Source of the DNA: 73-13 sp035556075
GTDB taxonomy: Bacteria > Actinomycetota > Actinomycetes > Actinomycetales > Microbacteriaceae
Length of the DNA stretch: 64,000 nucleotides
Assembly (NCBI GenBank): GCA_035556075.1
Contig: DATMFQ010000013.1
Coordinates: 20,231 to 84,230, forward strand
Direction: 5' to 3'
Shown here piece after piece: positions 15,339 to 23,465 of this stretch (positions are counted from its first letter, which is position 1; the number at the start of each line of letters is the position of its first letter). The notes under the pieces were generated by a model that was given only the letters and a program-made list of their open reading frames with translations, had not been told where the DNA came from and searched no databases. The position numbers and the translations under genes are program-made.

Positions 15339-16250
15339 ATGGCCGTCGTCACCATCCGCCAGCTGCTCGACAGCGGCGTGCATTTCGGACACCGCACGAG
15401 TCGGTGGAACCCGAAGGTCAAGCGGTTCATCCTCGCCGAGCGCGGTGGCAACCACATCATCGACCTCCAGCAGTCGCTGCTGTACATCGACAAGGCGTAT
15501 GACTTCGCCAAGGAGACCGTCGCCCGCGGCGGCACGATCCTCTTCGTCGGCACGAAGAAGCAGGCGCAGGAGGTCGTGGCCGAGCAGGCACAGCGTGTCG
15601 GCCAGCCCTACGTCAACGAGCGCTGGCTCGGTGGCCTGCTCACCAACTTCCAGACGATCGCGAAGCGCCTGGCCCGGATGAAGGAGCTCGAGGAGATCGA
15701 CTTCGACGACGTCGCCGGCAGCGTGTTCACGAAGAAGGAGCTCCTGCTCAAGAAGCGCGAGCTCGACAAGCTGCACAAGTCGCTCGGCGGCGTCCGCAAC
15801 CTCACCCGTACCCCGTCGGCCCTCTGGGTCATCGACCCGAAGCGCGAGCACCTCGCGATCGACGAGGCGCGCAAGCTCGGCATCCCGGTCATCGGCATCC
15901 TCGACACGAACGCCGACCCGGACGAGCTCGAGTACCCCATTCCGGGCAACGACGACGCGATCCGCTCCGTGGCGCTGCTCACCCGCATCATCGCCGACGG
16001 GATCGCGGAGGGCCTCATCGCCCGCCACCAGGCGCCCGAGGCTGCCGGCAACGTGTCCGCGGTGGCCGACGTCGAGCCCCTCGCCGAGTGGGAGCGTGAG
16101 CTCCTCGAGCAGGGCGGCGCCGAAGCCCCTGCCGCCGCCGCACCCGCGGAGGCCCCTGAGTCCGAGGCGCCCGCCGAGGCTCCCGCGGTCGAGGCTCCGG
16201 CTGAGCCCGCCGCCGACACTGAGAAGACCGAGGCCCCGGCCGCCGAGTGA
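15339..16250 (+). CDS. rpsB: 30S ribosomal protein S2
   Basis: This 303-residue protein is a typical S2: VTIRQLLDSGVHFGHRTSRW, then GTKKQAQEVV, NERWLGGLLTNFQTI and TPSALWVIDPKREH, PGNDDAIRSV. An Ala/Glu/Pro-rich tail (about 255-303) is common in Microbacteriaceae and absent from E. coli S2. The start ATG 15339 follows AGGAG by seven bases. It is followed 45 bases later by tsf in the conserved rpsB-tsf operon. Confidence 0.98.
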   Translation: MAVVTIRQLLDSGVHFGHRTSRWNPKVKRFILAERGGNHIIDLQQSLLYIDKAYDFAKETVARGGTILFVGTKKQAQEVVAEQAQRVGQPYVNERWLGGLLTNFQTIAKRLARMKELEEIDFDDVAGSVFTKKELLLKKRELDKLHKSLGGVRNLTRTPSALWVIDPKREHLAIDEARKLGIPVIGILDTNADPDELEYPIPGNDDAIRSVALLTRIIADGIAEGLIARHQAPEAAGNVSAVADVEPLAEWERELLEQGGAEAPAAAAPAEAPESEAPAEAPAVEAPAEPAADTEKTEAPAAE

Positions 16251-16295
16251 TCGGCGCCGCCTCGACCCGCACACCGAATCAAAGGAAGTCCAGAC

Positions 16296-17123
16296 ATGGC
16301 TGATGTGAGCCTCGCCGACATCAAGGCGCTCCGGGAGCGTCTCGGCACCGGCATGGTCGACACGAAGAACGCGCTCGTCGAGGCGGGCGGCGACGTCGAG
16401 AAGGCCGTCGAGATCCTGCGGCTCAAGGGGGCGAAGGGCAACGCGAAGCGCGCCGACCGCGCGACGAGCGAGGGCCTCGTCGCCGTCGTCGAGTCCACGG
16501 GTGCCGCGACGATGATCGAGCTCGCCTGCGAGACGGACTTTGTCGCGAAGAACGAGAAGTTCGTCGCCCTCGCCGAGCAGGTCGCGCAGGCGGTTGCCGC
16601 CGCTGGCGCCGACACCGTCGAGGCCGCGCTCGCGGCGCCCGCTGACGGCGGCACGGTCGGCTCGCTCATCGACGGCCAGGCGGCCACGATCGGCGAGAAG
16701 CTCGAGCTGCGCCGCGTGGCCCGGCTCGCCGGTGAGCACTTCGCGGTGTACCTGCACCAGACCTCGAAGGACCTCCCGCCGCAGATCGGCGTCGTCGTCG
16801 CCTACGCAGGCGATGACGCGGAGACGGCTCGCTCGATCGCGCAGCACATCTCGTTCGCCGACCCGCAGTACCTCGCCCGCGAGGACGTGCCCGCCGATGT
16901 CGTCGACAACGAGCGCCGCATCGTCGAGGAGATCACGCGGAACGAAGGCAAGCCGGAGGCCGCCCTGCCGAAGATCGTCGAGGGTCGCATCGGTGCCTTC
17001 TACAAGCAGGTCGTGCTCGGCGAGCAGGACTACGCGCGGGACAACTCGAAGTCGGTTGCCCAGGTGCTGAAGGAGACCGGCCTCACCGTGGCGGGCTTCG
17101 CCCGCTTCAAGGTCGGCGCCTGA
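16296..17123 (+). CDS. tsf: Elongation factor Ts
   Basis: This 275-residue nucleotide-exchange factor of EF-Tu begins with the UBA-like domain (LADIKALRERLGTGMVDTKN). The TDFVAKNEKF core follows at about 88 (ELACETDFVAKNEKFV), and then the second core repeat. AAGGAAG precedes the ATG. A strong terminator follows at 17141, ending the rpsB-tsf operon. Confidence 0.98.
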   Translation: MADVSLADIKALRERLGTGMVDTKNALVEAGGDVEKAVEILRLKGAKGNAKRADRATSEGLVAVVESTGAATMIELACETDFVAKNEKFVALAEQVAQAVAAAGADTVEAALAAPADGGTVGSLIDGQAATIGEKLELRRVARLAGEHFAVYLHQTSKDLPPQIGVVVAYAGDDAETARSIAQHISFADPQYLAREDVPADVVDNERRIVEEITRNEGKPEAALPKIVEGRIGAFYKQVVLGEQDYARDNSKSVAQVLKETGLTVAGFARFKVGA

Positions 17124-17140
17124 GCCGCACGCGATTCATC

Positions 17141-17182
17141 GCGGGAGGCCCCGGACCACGAGGTCCGGGGCCTCCCGCTTTT
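17141..17182 (+). terminator. Terminator of the rpsB-tsf operon
   Basis: A perfect 17-base stem (17141-17157 with 17162-17178) with a 4-base loop is followed by TTTT. It starts 18 bases after the tsf stop. Confidence 0.92.
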
Positions 17183-17238
17183 CGGCGTGCTGGCCCGCTG
17201 CGCTCTGGCGCCTTTCCCACCCCGCCACCCCCGTTCGA

Positions 17239-17299
17239 TGTGCACGTTTTCACCCGGTGCGCATGAATATTCGGGCACACCGGGTGAAAACATGCACAG
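17239..17299. repeat. REP-like palindromic element, copy 1
   Basis: About 60 bases form an imperfect palindrome: GTGCACGTTTTCACCCGGTG facing CCGGGTGAAAACATGCAC across about 20 bases. Nearly the same sequence recurs at 18711-18772, loop included, with only a few substitutions. The copy lies in the convergent gap between tsf and the 17332 gene. Conservation of both arms and loop across 1.4 kb marks it as a dispersed repeat, not an ordinary terminator. Confidence 0.85.
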
Positions 17300-17331
17300 G
17301 GAGCGCGGCGATTGCGGCGCGGGGAGCACGG

Positions 17332-18333
17332 TCAGTCGCTGACGAGCGGCTCCGGCCGTGGATAGCCCTCGAATGCGCTGAGCCGCGCACGGAATTCGTC
17401 GCGGGCGCCGTGGGGGAGCAGCGTCGCGCCCCAACTGAGCGAGATGCCGGGTGACCAGTCGCCGTCTCCCGTACCTCCGGCGGCTTTCGACGGGTCCTCG
17501 ATCGAGAACATGAGCCACTGGCCATGGGGCCCTTCGATCGTGCCTGGAATCAGTGCTGCGGTCTCGGGGCGGTCCCCGCCGTAGGCGGCCGCCTCGTCGG
17601 CGTCGAACCACGGCCGCTCGAAATCGAGGATCGGCGACCCGTACCCGTGCCCGGCCGCGACGGCGGCAACGATCTCGATCACGCGCTGCTGCGCGGGCCA
17701 GCCGTCCGGCACGGTGGTGCTCTGCGAGCCGGGGCTGTTGAGCACGACGAGCAGCGACTGCCCGCCGTAGCCGTTCGAGGTCGGGCGCTCCTCATAGTCC
17801 CAGGTCGTCCCGTTCGGGTCCGCGGCCCACGTGAGCCCGAACTCCGCGGTGAGCGCCGTCTCGATCTCCGTGAGCAGCGTCTGGGCCCCTTCCCAACCCT
17901 GCTCGGCGCTCGGTCCGGCGAGGACGGCGTCGGGGTCGAGCTCACGGTAGCCGTCGAGCTCGTGCTGCACCTTGCCCGGGTAGTCCTTCCAATGCACCTC
18001 GTGCGCCGCGCCGTCGGCGCCGGTCTCGACCGTGACGACGCCGCGGAGCTGTGTGGTCATGAATGCGATGACGATGCCGACGGGCACGCTCAGCACCGCG
18101 AGGGCGACGATGATCGAGCCGGTGGCGAGCCACCTGGAACGGCCGAGCGGGGTGCGCCAGCCAAGCCCGTCGATGAATCCGGCGTGGAGCGCGCCGAGCA
18201 CGACCTGGCGCCTCGTGATGCCGAGCTCCCCGCAGTGGGCGAGATCGGCGGACCACTCCTCGAGCCGGATCTCGCGCTGCTCCTTCGGGAGCACGGCGGC
18301 GGCGAGCCGGACGAGTCGCTCGCCGAGGCTCAC
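17332..18333 (-). CDS. Membrane protein partnered with a PadR regulator
   Basis: This 333-residue protein has an N-terminal soluble helical part (about 1-65, LVRLAAAVLPKEQREIRLEEW). This resembles the prefix domain found in permease-type proteins encoded next to PadR regulators. One transmembrane segment follows (about 70-95), then a large extracytoplasmic domain with no recognised family. The start is GTG, overlapping the PadR stop by four bases. Function is unknown; likely envelope sensing or homeostasis under PadR control. Confidence 0.7.
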   Translation of the reverse strand: MSLGERLVRLAAAVLPKEQREIRLEEWSADLAHCGELGITRRQVVLGALHAGFIDGLGWRTPLGRSRWLATGSIIVALAVLSVPVGIVIAFMTTQLRGVVTVETGADGAAHEVHWKDYPGKVQHELDGYRELDPDAVLAGPSAEQGWEGAQTLLTEIETALTAEFGLTWAADPNGTTWDYEERPTSNGYGGQSLLVVLNSPGSQSTTVPDGWPAQQRVIEIVAAVAAGHGYGSPILDFERPWFDADEAAAYGGDRPETAALIPGTIEGPHGQWLMFSIEDPSKAAGGTGDGDWSPGISLSWGATLLPHGARDEFRARLSAFEGYPRPEPLVSD

Positions 18334-18653
18334 AGGGCGCCGCCCGCGGCGGCTGGCCGGGGGGCCGTCGTCGCTGCGGCGCGGCGCCGGGCCTCGATCG
18401 CCTCGGCAGCGAGCTCGACAGCACCGTCGGTGAGCCGGTAGAGCCGTCGGCGCGGCCCGCTGCGCTCTGGTGCGTCCTCCCAGTCACCCTGCACCCAACC
18501 GAGCGACTCGAGCCGCGCGAGGATCGGGTAGACGGTGCCGGTGGGCCGTCCCGTCTCCTTTGCGATCCGCAAGCCCCACAGGGCGCCGTGGCTGACGAGC
18601 AGCACCTGGAGCACCTCGATCGTCGGCTCGGTCACTCTCGTCAGCCCGCGCAT
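18330..18653 (-). CDS. PadR-family transcriptional regulator
   Basis: This 107-residue protein has the PadR winged helix: VLQVLLVSHGALWGLRIAKETGRPTGTVYP (split here as VLQVLLVSHGALWGL and IAKETGRPTGTVYP), then ILARLESLGWVQGDWED and RRRLYRLTDGAVELA. The protein lacks the long C-terminal dimer helix of larger PadRs and resembles the short subfamily 2. An AT-rich TACTATCTATCTAGAATA immediately upstream (18661-18678) contrasts with the region and may contain its promoter and operator. The ribosome-binding site sits very close to the ATG, so leaderless translation is possible. Confidence 0.88.
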   Translation of the reverse strand: MRGLTRVTEPTIEVLQVLLVSHGALWGLRIAKETGRPTGTVYPILARLESLGWVQGDWEDAPERSGPRRRLYRLTDGAVELAAEAIEARRRAAATTAPRPAAAGGAL

Positions 18654-18710
18654 TCCTCAATACTATCTATCTAGAATAAGCGCTACAAGTCGCCCCTCCA
18701 TCCCGCCCCC

Positions 18711-18772
18711 TGTGCACGTTTTCACCCGGTACGCATGAGTATTCGGGCACATCGGGTGAAAACGTGCACAGG
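18711..18772. repeat. REP-like palindromic element, copy 2
   Basis: This is the second copy of the element at 17239, with more perfect arms (GTGCACGTTTTCACCCGGT and its complement, separated by about 20 bases). It lies in the divergent gap between padR and pyrH. The two copies therefore flank the PadR module exactly. No target-site duplication is apparent by eye. Confidence 0.85.
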
Positions 18773-18870
18773 GGGCGGGGCGGGAGGTGCCCGGGGTGGG
18801 GCAGGGGTGGGGCGTCCGGGTGGGGGTGGTGCCCGGGGTGGACGGTGGCACGCAGAGTAGGGTGGGAGCC

Positions 18871-19584
18871 GTGACTGACCAGCGCCGCCGCGTCCTGCTC
18901 AAACTCTCCGGGGAGGCCTTCGGCGGCGGACAGCTCGGGGTCAACCCCGACGTCGTCAGTGCCATCGCGCGGGAGATCGCGACCGCGAACGGGGAGGGCA
19001 TCGAGATCGCGATCGTCGTCGGCGGCGGTAACTTCTTCCGCGGCGCCGAGCTGAGCCAGCGCGGCATGGACCGGGGTCGGGCCGACTACATGGGCATGCT
19101 CGGCACAGTCATGAATGCGCTGGCGCTGCAGGACTTCCTCGAGCAGGCCGGCGCCCAGACGCGCGTGCAAAGTGCGATCACGATGACGCAGGTCGCGGAG
19201 TCCTACATCCCCCTCCGAGCGGTCCGGCACCTCGAGAAGGGCCGCGTCGTCATCTTCGGCGCGGGCGCCGGCCTGCCGTACTTCTCGACGGACACCGTCG
19301 CGGCGCAGCGTGCGCTCGAGATCCGCGCGGCCGAAGTCCTCGTCGCCAAGCACGGCGTCGACGGCGTCTACACGGCGGACCCGAAGCAGGACCCGAGCGC
19401 GGTGAAGCTCGACCGCGTGACCTACCAGGAGGCGCTCGTCCAGGGGCTCAAGGTCGTCGACTCGACCGCATTCAGCCTCTGCATGGACAACCGGATGCCG
19501 ATGCTCGTCTTCGGGATGGCCCCCGAGGGCAACCTCACCGCCGCCCTCCGCGGCGAGCGCATCGGCACCTCGCTCACCGCATAG
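18871..19584 (+). CDS. pyrH: UMP kinase
   Basis: This 237-residue amino-acid-kinase-fold enzyme phosphorylates UMP to UDP. It shows VLLKLSGEAFGG, AIVVGGGNFFRGAEL, RADYMGMLGTVMNALALQD, FGAGAGLPYFSTDTVAAQRA and VDGVYTADPK. I chose GTG 18871 with GGTGGGAG upstream; the longer frame to 18787 adds a Gly/Val-rich stretch not found in the family. It is followed by frr and cdsA in the conserved order. Confidence 0.97.
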   Translation: MTDQRRRVLLKLSGEAFGGGQLGVNPDVVSAIAREIATANGEGIEIAIVVGGGNFFRGAELSQRGMDRGRADYMGMLGTVMNALALQDFLEQAGAQTRVQSAITMTQVAESYIPLRAVRHLEKGRVVIFGAGAGLPYFSTDTVAAQRALEIRAAEVLVAKHGVDGVYTADPKQDPSAVKLDRVTYQEALVQGLKVVDSTAFSLCMDNRMPMLVFGMAPEGNLTAALRGERIGTSLTA

Positions 19585-19660
19585 GACAGCGCAGGATCGC
19601 AGAGGGCCGCGTCCGCCCGGTCGGGCCCAATAGGATTGCTCCGACGTAAAGGAGCCCCAC

Positions 19661-20215
19661 GTGACTATTGCCGAGGTCCTGGCTGACGCCAAGGAAAAGA
19701 TGCACAAGGCGATCGAGGTCGCCAAGGAGGACTTTGCGACCGTGACCGCGGGGCGGGCGAACCCGGCGCTGTTCCAGAAGATCCCCGTCGAGTACTACGG
19801 CACGCCGACGCCGCTGGAGCAGCTCGCCTCGCTGCAGAATCAGGAAGCCCGCGTCCTGCTCATCACCCCCTTTGACAAGTCGGCGCTCAAAGACATCGAG
19901 AAGGCCATCGTGGCCGCGCAGCACCTCGGGGCGACGGTCGGCAACGACGGCAGCGTACTCCGGGCGACCATCCCGGAGCTCACCGAGGAGCGCCGGAAGG
20001 ACTACGCGAAGCTCGTGCGCGATAAGGCGGAGGCGGCGCGCGTCGTCGTGCGCAACCTGCGCCGCACGAGCCGCGAGGCCCTCGACCGGATCGACGCCGT
20101 CGGCGAGGACGACATCAAGCGCGCCGAGAAGGAGCTCGACACGATCACCTCGGCGAGCATCGATGCCATCGACTCGGCGCTCAAGCTCAAGGAAGCCGAG
20201 CTGCTCGAGGTCTGA
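19661..20215 (+). CDS. frr: Ribosome recycling factor
   Basis: The length of 184 residues is standard. It carries ATVTAGRANPALFQKI, VEYYGTPTPLEQLASL, ALKDIEKAI, and the C-terminal helix with RRTSREALDRI. GTG start with AAAGGAG upstream. It releases ribosomes with EF-G after termination. Its stop overlaps the cdsA ATG. Confidence 0.97.
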   Translation: MTIAEVLADAKEKMHKAIEVAKEDFATVTAGRANPALFQKIPVEYYGTPTPLEQLASLQNQEARVLLITPFDKSALKDIEKAIVAAQHLGATVGNDGSVLRATIPELTEERRKDYAKLVRDKAEAARVVVRNLRRTSREALDRIDAVGEDDIKRAEKELDTITSASIDAIDSALKLKEAELLEV

Positions 20216-21159
20216 TGGCCGGGTTTCAGCACGACCGCGAGCAGTTCGAGGCTGGCCTGCGCGAGGCCGGCGAGCTCATTGAGGGGCAGCTCCGGGAGGC
20301 AGGCGAGCATTTCCGTGAGGCGAACGAGGAGCTCAATCGGCGCGCGAAGCGGCCGCTGCTGTCCGCGATCCTGACGGGTCTCGTGCTCGGCGCCATCGTG
20401 ATCGTGGGACTGTTCATCCCGCCGGTCCTCGCCGTATTCGGCATCCTGCTCATCGCGCTCGCCGCCTTCGAGCTCGCGACCGCGCTGCGGGAGTCGGGTC
20501 GGCGGGTGCCGCGCATCCCACTCGTCGTGCTGACCGCCGCCACGGTCGCCGCCTCGTACTGGCTCGGCGCGTGGTGGCACTGGGTCGTGTTCCTCGCCGG
20601 CTGCGGCCTCCTCCTGCTGTGGCGCCTCGCCGAGTTGCTCGCGCCGCGGCTGCGGGGCACGGCGCGCGTGGTCGCGGCTGACATTGGCGCTGCGGTGTTC
20701 GTCCTCGGGTACGTCGCATTCCTCGCGAGTTTCATCACCCTGCTGTTGGGCCAGCCTGACGGTCCCGCGTGGGTGCTCAGCTTCCTCGTCGTCGTCGTCG
20801 TGGTCGACATCGCGGCCTTTGCGGTCGGGGTGAGTCTCGGCCGCCACCCGATGGCGCCAAAGGTGAGCCCCTCGAAATCGTGGGAGGGCTTTGGCGGCGC
20901 GGCGGCGGGCGCGCTCATCGCGGGCGTCGTCGTCAGCGCATTCCTGCTCGGACAGCCGTGGTGGTTCGGCCTGATCTTCGGCGTCGTGCTCCTGGCCACC
21001 GCGACGATCGGTGACCTCGCGGAGTCGCTCGTCAAGCGCGACCTCGGGGTGAAGGACATGAGCTCGTGGCTGCCGGGGCACGGCGGGGTGCTCGACCGGA
21101 TCGACGGCATCATCCTGTCCGCACCGGCCGCGTATGTGCTGTACCTCATCGTGCACTGA
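20215..21159 (+). CDS. cdsA: Phosphatidate cytidylyltransferase
   Basis: This 314-residue membrane enzyme makes CDP-diacylglycerol. The first 40 residues are a charged, probably coiled-coil cytosolic extension (REQFEAGLREAGELIEGQLR), longer than in E. coli. About eight transmembrane segments follow. The CTP_transf_1 signature is complete: KVSPSKSWEGFGG, then GDLAESLVKRDLGVKD and LPGHGGVLDRIDGI. Translation is coupled to frr by a TGATG overlap. Confidence 0.95.
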   Translation: MAGFQHDREQFEAGLREAGELIEGQLREAGEHFREANEELNRRAKRPLLSAILTGLVLGAIVIVGLFIPPVLAVFGILLIALAAFELATALRESGRRVPRIPLVVLTAATVAASYWLGAWWHWVVFLAGCGLLLLWRLAELLAPRLRGTARVVAADIGAAVFVLGYVAFLASFITLLLGQPDGPAWVLSFLVVVVVVDIAAFAVGVSLGRHPMAPKVSPSKSWEGFGGAAAGALIAGVVVSAFLLGQPWWFGLIFGVVLLATATIGDLAESLVKRDLGVKDMSSWLPGHGGVLDRIDGIILSAPAAYVLYLIVH

Positions 21160-21182
21160 GCTACCGCCAGTACGATGCCCTG

Positions 21183-21737
21183 GTGAGCACGAACACGTTC
21201 CCGCGCGCCCGTCGCTCCGCGAAGGGGTACGACATCCTGCAGGTGGAGGACTTCCTCGAGGATGCCAAGCGCGCCTACGCGGCCCCCGCGGGGACTCCGG
21301 CGGTGCTGAGCTCGAGCGATATCCGTCGCACGGGGTTCAACCTGCGCCGCGGCGGCTACGCGACGGAAGCGGTCGATGCGGCGCTTGAGCGGCTCGAGGA
21401 CGCGTTCGCGGAGCGCGAGCGTGCCGCACGGCTCCAGGTGACCGGGCCCGAGGCGTTCGCCGCGGACGTGCGCTCGCGCGCGCAGGAGATCCTGGCCCGC
21501 GTCGCACGGAGCAAACGCCACAAGTTCAAGCGGGTGAGCGGCTTCACGCTCGGTTATCAGCCGAAGGAGGTCGACGCCTTCTGCGAGCGCATTGTCGAGT
21601 ATCTGCAGTTCGGCCGCGCCCTCACCCCGGAGGAGATCCGGACGGTCTCGTTCCGGGTCGTGCGTGGTGGCTATCACGAGTCGCAGGTCGACGCGCTGCT
21701 GGATGCCGTCATCGAGATCATGCTGGCGGTCCGGTGA
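21183..21737 (+). CDS. DivIVA-repeat protein
   Basis: This 184-residue protein consists of short repeats of the DivIVA N-terminal motif: RSAKGYDILQVEDFLE, NLRRGGYATEAVDAALERLE, GFTLGYQPKEVDAFCERI and RVVRGGYHESQVDALLDAV. The middle is helical (about 75-110). DivIVA-type proteins sense membrane curvature at poles and septa. Here there is no long coiled-coil tail, so it may act as an adaptor. The start is GTG 21183, 23 bases after cdsA, with no clear ribosome-binding site. Confidence 0.75.
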   Translation: MSTNTFPRARRSAKGYDILQVEDFLEDAKRAYAAPAGTPAVLSSSDIRRTGFNLRRGGYATEAVDAALERLEDAFAERERAARLQVTGPEAFAADVRSRAQEILARVARSKRHKFKRVSGFTLGYQPKEVDAFCERIVEYLQFGRALTPEEIRTVSFRVVRGGYHESQVDALLDAVIEIMLAVR

Positions 21738-21781
21738 TCGCTTGGTGGTTTCCCAAGCATGAATCTAAGCTTGAACCTTCT

Positions 21782-22378
21782 ATGACCAGCCAACCCGCGC
21801 GCGAGCCCCGGGGCCGACACGGCCTGCGGGTGCTGCCGCTGTTCGCGACGCTCGCGGTCGCCGGTCTCGTCAGCGCGGCCGCGATCGCCCCGTCGACGAC
21901 GATGTCCTCGTCGGCCGCCGCCGTCACCTCCGGCGCCGCGGTCACGCAGGACGTCGGCGGCCTTGCGGGGCTCGCGAGCATCGCCGGGGCCCGCGAGCAC
22001 TTCACGAGTGAGGCCGCACCGCCCCCGCCGCCGCCCGTCCAGGTCCGCACCGCGCCTGCCGCCGGCATCCCCGACCCCGGCACCGCGCGGGCCATCGGGC
22101 TGCAGATGACGCTGGACCGGGGCTGGCCCGCGAGCGAGTTCGACTGTCTCGCGGCGCTCTGGGACCGGGAGTCCCGCTGGGACGTCTACGCCTTCAACGC
22201 CTCGAGCGGCGCGTACGGCATCCCGCAGGCGCTGCCCGGGGACAAGATGGCCTCGCACGGCGCGGATTGGCAGACGAATCCGGCGACGCAGATCTCCTGG
22301 GGGCTCTCGTACATCGGTGGGCGCTATGGCAGCCCGTGCGGCGCCTGGGACTTCTCCAACCGTAACGGCTGGTACTGA
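21782..22378 (+). CDS. Secreted lytic-transglycosylase-like protein (Apf C-terminal domain type)
   Basis: This is 198 residues from ATG 21782, or 214 from a GTG at 21734 that overlaps the preceding stop. A membrane/signal segment (LRVLPLFATLAVAGLVSAA) is followed by a low-complexity Ala/Ser/Pro linker with a poly-Pro run. The C-terminal domain of about 80 residues follows: FDCLAALWDRESRWDVYAFN, SSGAYGIPQALPGDKM, ISWGLSYIGGRYGSPCGAW. This domain is common in actinobacterial secreted proteins and resembles transglycosylase/Rpf folds, with Glu in the DRESRW motif as likely catalytic acid. Role: cell-wall remodelling. Confidence 0.85.
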   Translation: MTSQPAREPRGRHGLRVLPLFATLAVAGLVSAAAIAPSTTMSSSAAAVTSGAAVTQDVGGLAGLASIAGAREHFTSEAAPPPPPPVQVRTAPAAGIPDPGTARAIGLQMTLDRGWPASEFDCLAALWDRESRWDVYAFNASSGAYGIPQALPGDKMASHGADWQTNPATQISWGLSYIGGRYGSPCGAWDFSNRNGWY

Positions 22379-22407
22379 CCCCAGCGTCGACACGGCAGGA
22401 TGGGGGG

Positions 22408-22695
22408 ATGCCTCGCAATCGCCGTCACCGCCGCGAGGAGCACGTGCCGCTCGATACCGAACGGCTGCGCGCCGGGTGGCGCCGTGTGGTCACGAAGCGT
22501 GACGGGCAGTGGCACGTGCAGCCGATCAGCGGGGAGCGGGCCGTGAAGGTCTACACCTGCCCCGGCTGCGGCGGCGAGGTCACCCCCGGCACGCCGCACC
22601 TCGTCGCGTGGCGTGCCGACGGCATTCTTGGCGCCGAGGACGACCTGGCTGGCCGACGGCACTGGCATCGGCGATGCTGGGAGATCAGGGCATGA
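22408..22695 (+). CDS. Small zinc-finger protein conserved in actinobacteria
   Basis: This 95-residue protein starts with a basic tail (MPRNRRHRREEHVPLD). It then has TCPGCGGEV and, 38 residues later, HWHRRC, a zinc-ribbon-like CxxC...HxxC arrangement. Similar short proteins are often annotated as ATP/GTP-binding or hypothetical without experimental support. It precedes the hydrolase gene by 34 bases. Confidence 0.7.
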   Translation: MPRNRRHRREEHVPLDTERLRAGWRRVVTKRDGQWHVQPISGERAVKVYTCPGCGGEVTPGTPHLVAWRADGILGAEDDLAGRRHWHRRCWEIRA

Positions 22696-22729
22696 CGCGG
22701 AGGGCAGGAATGCGTGGGAGCGCACTCGC

Positions 22730-23449
22730 ATGACGACTGAGATTCGTGGCGGCGTCGAGCTGCCGGCTCGGCGCGAAGACATTGAGCTGCGCACGGCGGA
22801 CGGGCTCACGCTGGTGGGTGAGCTCGCGAGCCCGCTCGAGCGGCCCGCGGTGGCGACGCTGGTGACCCTGCACCCGCTGCCGACACAGCGCGGCTTCATG
22901 GACTCGCATGTGCTGCGCAAGGCGGCGGCCCGGCTCCCGGCCCTCGCGGACCTCGCGGTGCTGCGCTTCAACTTCCGCGGGGTGACCTCGCCGCGCGGGA
23001 CATCCGACGGCGCGTTCGGCGACGGCGTCGACGAGCGGCACGATCTCGACGCGGCGATGGCGTTCGTCCGACAGCGTCGGCTGCCGGCACCGTGGCTCCT
23101 CGGCTGGTCGTTCGGCACCGAGGTGCTGCTCAAGCATGGGCGCGACGTGGGCGCGGTCGGGGCGATCCTGCTGTCGCCGCCGCTGCGGCGTACGAGCGAC
23201 GCGGAACTGGCCCGCTGGGCCGATGTGACCTTCCCCGTGCTCGCGCTCGTGCCGGAGCACGATGACTTCCTGCAGCCGCCCGAGGCGGTGGCGCGGTTCG
23301 GGGCGCTCGCCCCGCCCATCGAGGTCACCGGCGTTGACGGGGCGAAGCACCTCTGGGTCGGCGAAACGCAGGTGCGTCAGGTCCTCACCGAGATCGTCTG
23401 CGCCGTCAACCCTGCCGCGCTCCCGCTGCCGGAGGTCTGGGAGGAGTAG
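22730..23449 (+). CDS. Alpha/beta hydrolase
   Basis: This 239-residue protein has the alpha/beta-hydrolase catalytic triad: Ser in GWSFGTEVLLKHG, Asp in LVPEHDDF, His in GAKHLWVGE. The oxyanion region lies around LVTLHPLPTQRGFMDS, with NFRGVTSPRGTS. It is of the small cytosolic KANL3/Tex30-like type. No signal peptide. The substrate is unknown. I chose ATG 22730; upstream in-frame codons overlap the zinc-finger gene. Confidence 0.8.
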   Translation: MTTEIRGGVELPARREDIELRTADGLTLVGELASPLERPAVATLVTLHPLPTQRGFMDSHVLRKAAARLPALADLAVLRFNFRGVTSPRGTSDGAFGDGVDERHDLDAAMAFVRQRRLPAPWLLGWSFGTEVLLKHGRDVGAVGAILLSPPLRRTSDAELARWADVTFPVLALVPEHDDFLQPPEAVARFGALAPPIEVTGVDGAKHLWVGETQVRQVLTEIVCAVNPAALPLPEVWEE

Positions 23450-23465
23450 CCGGTGCGCCGCGACG

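Noticed and set aside
15306..16847. A 513-codon minus-strand frame over rpsB-tsf
   Set aside because: Antisense to two essential, certain genes; composition is repetitive Arg/Leu/Val/Asp.
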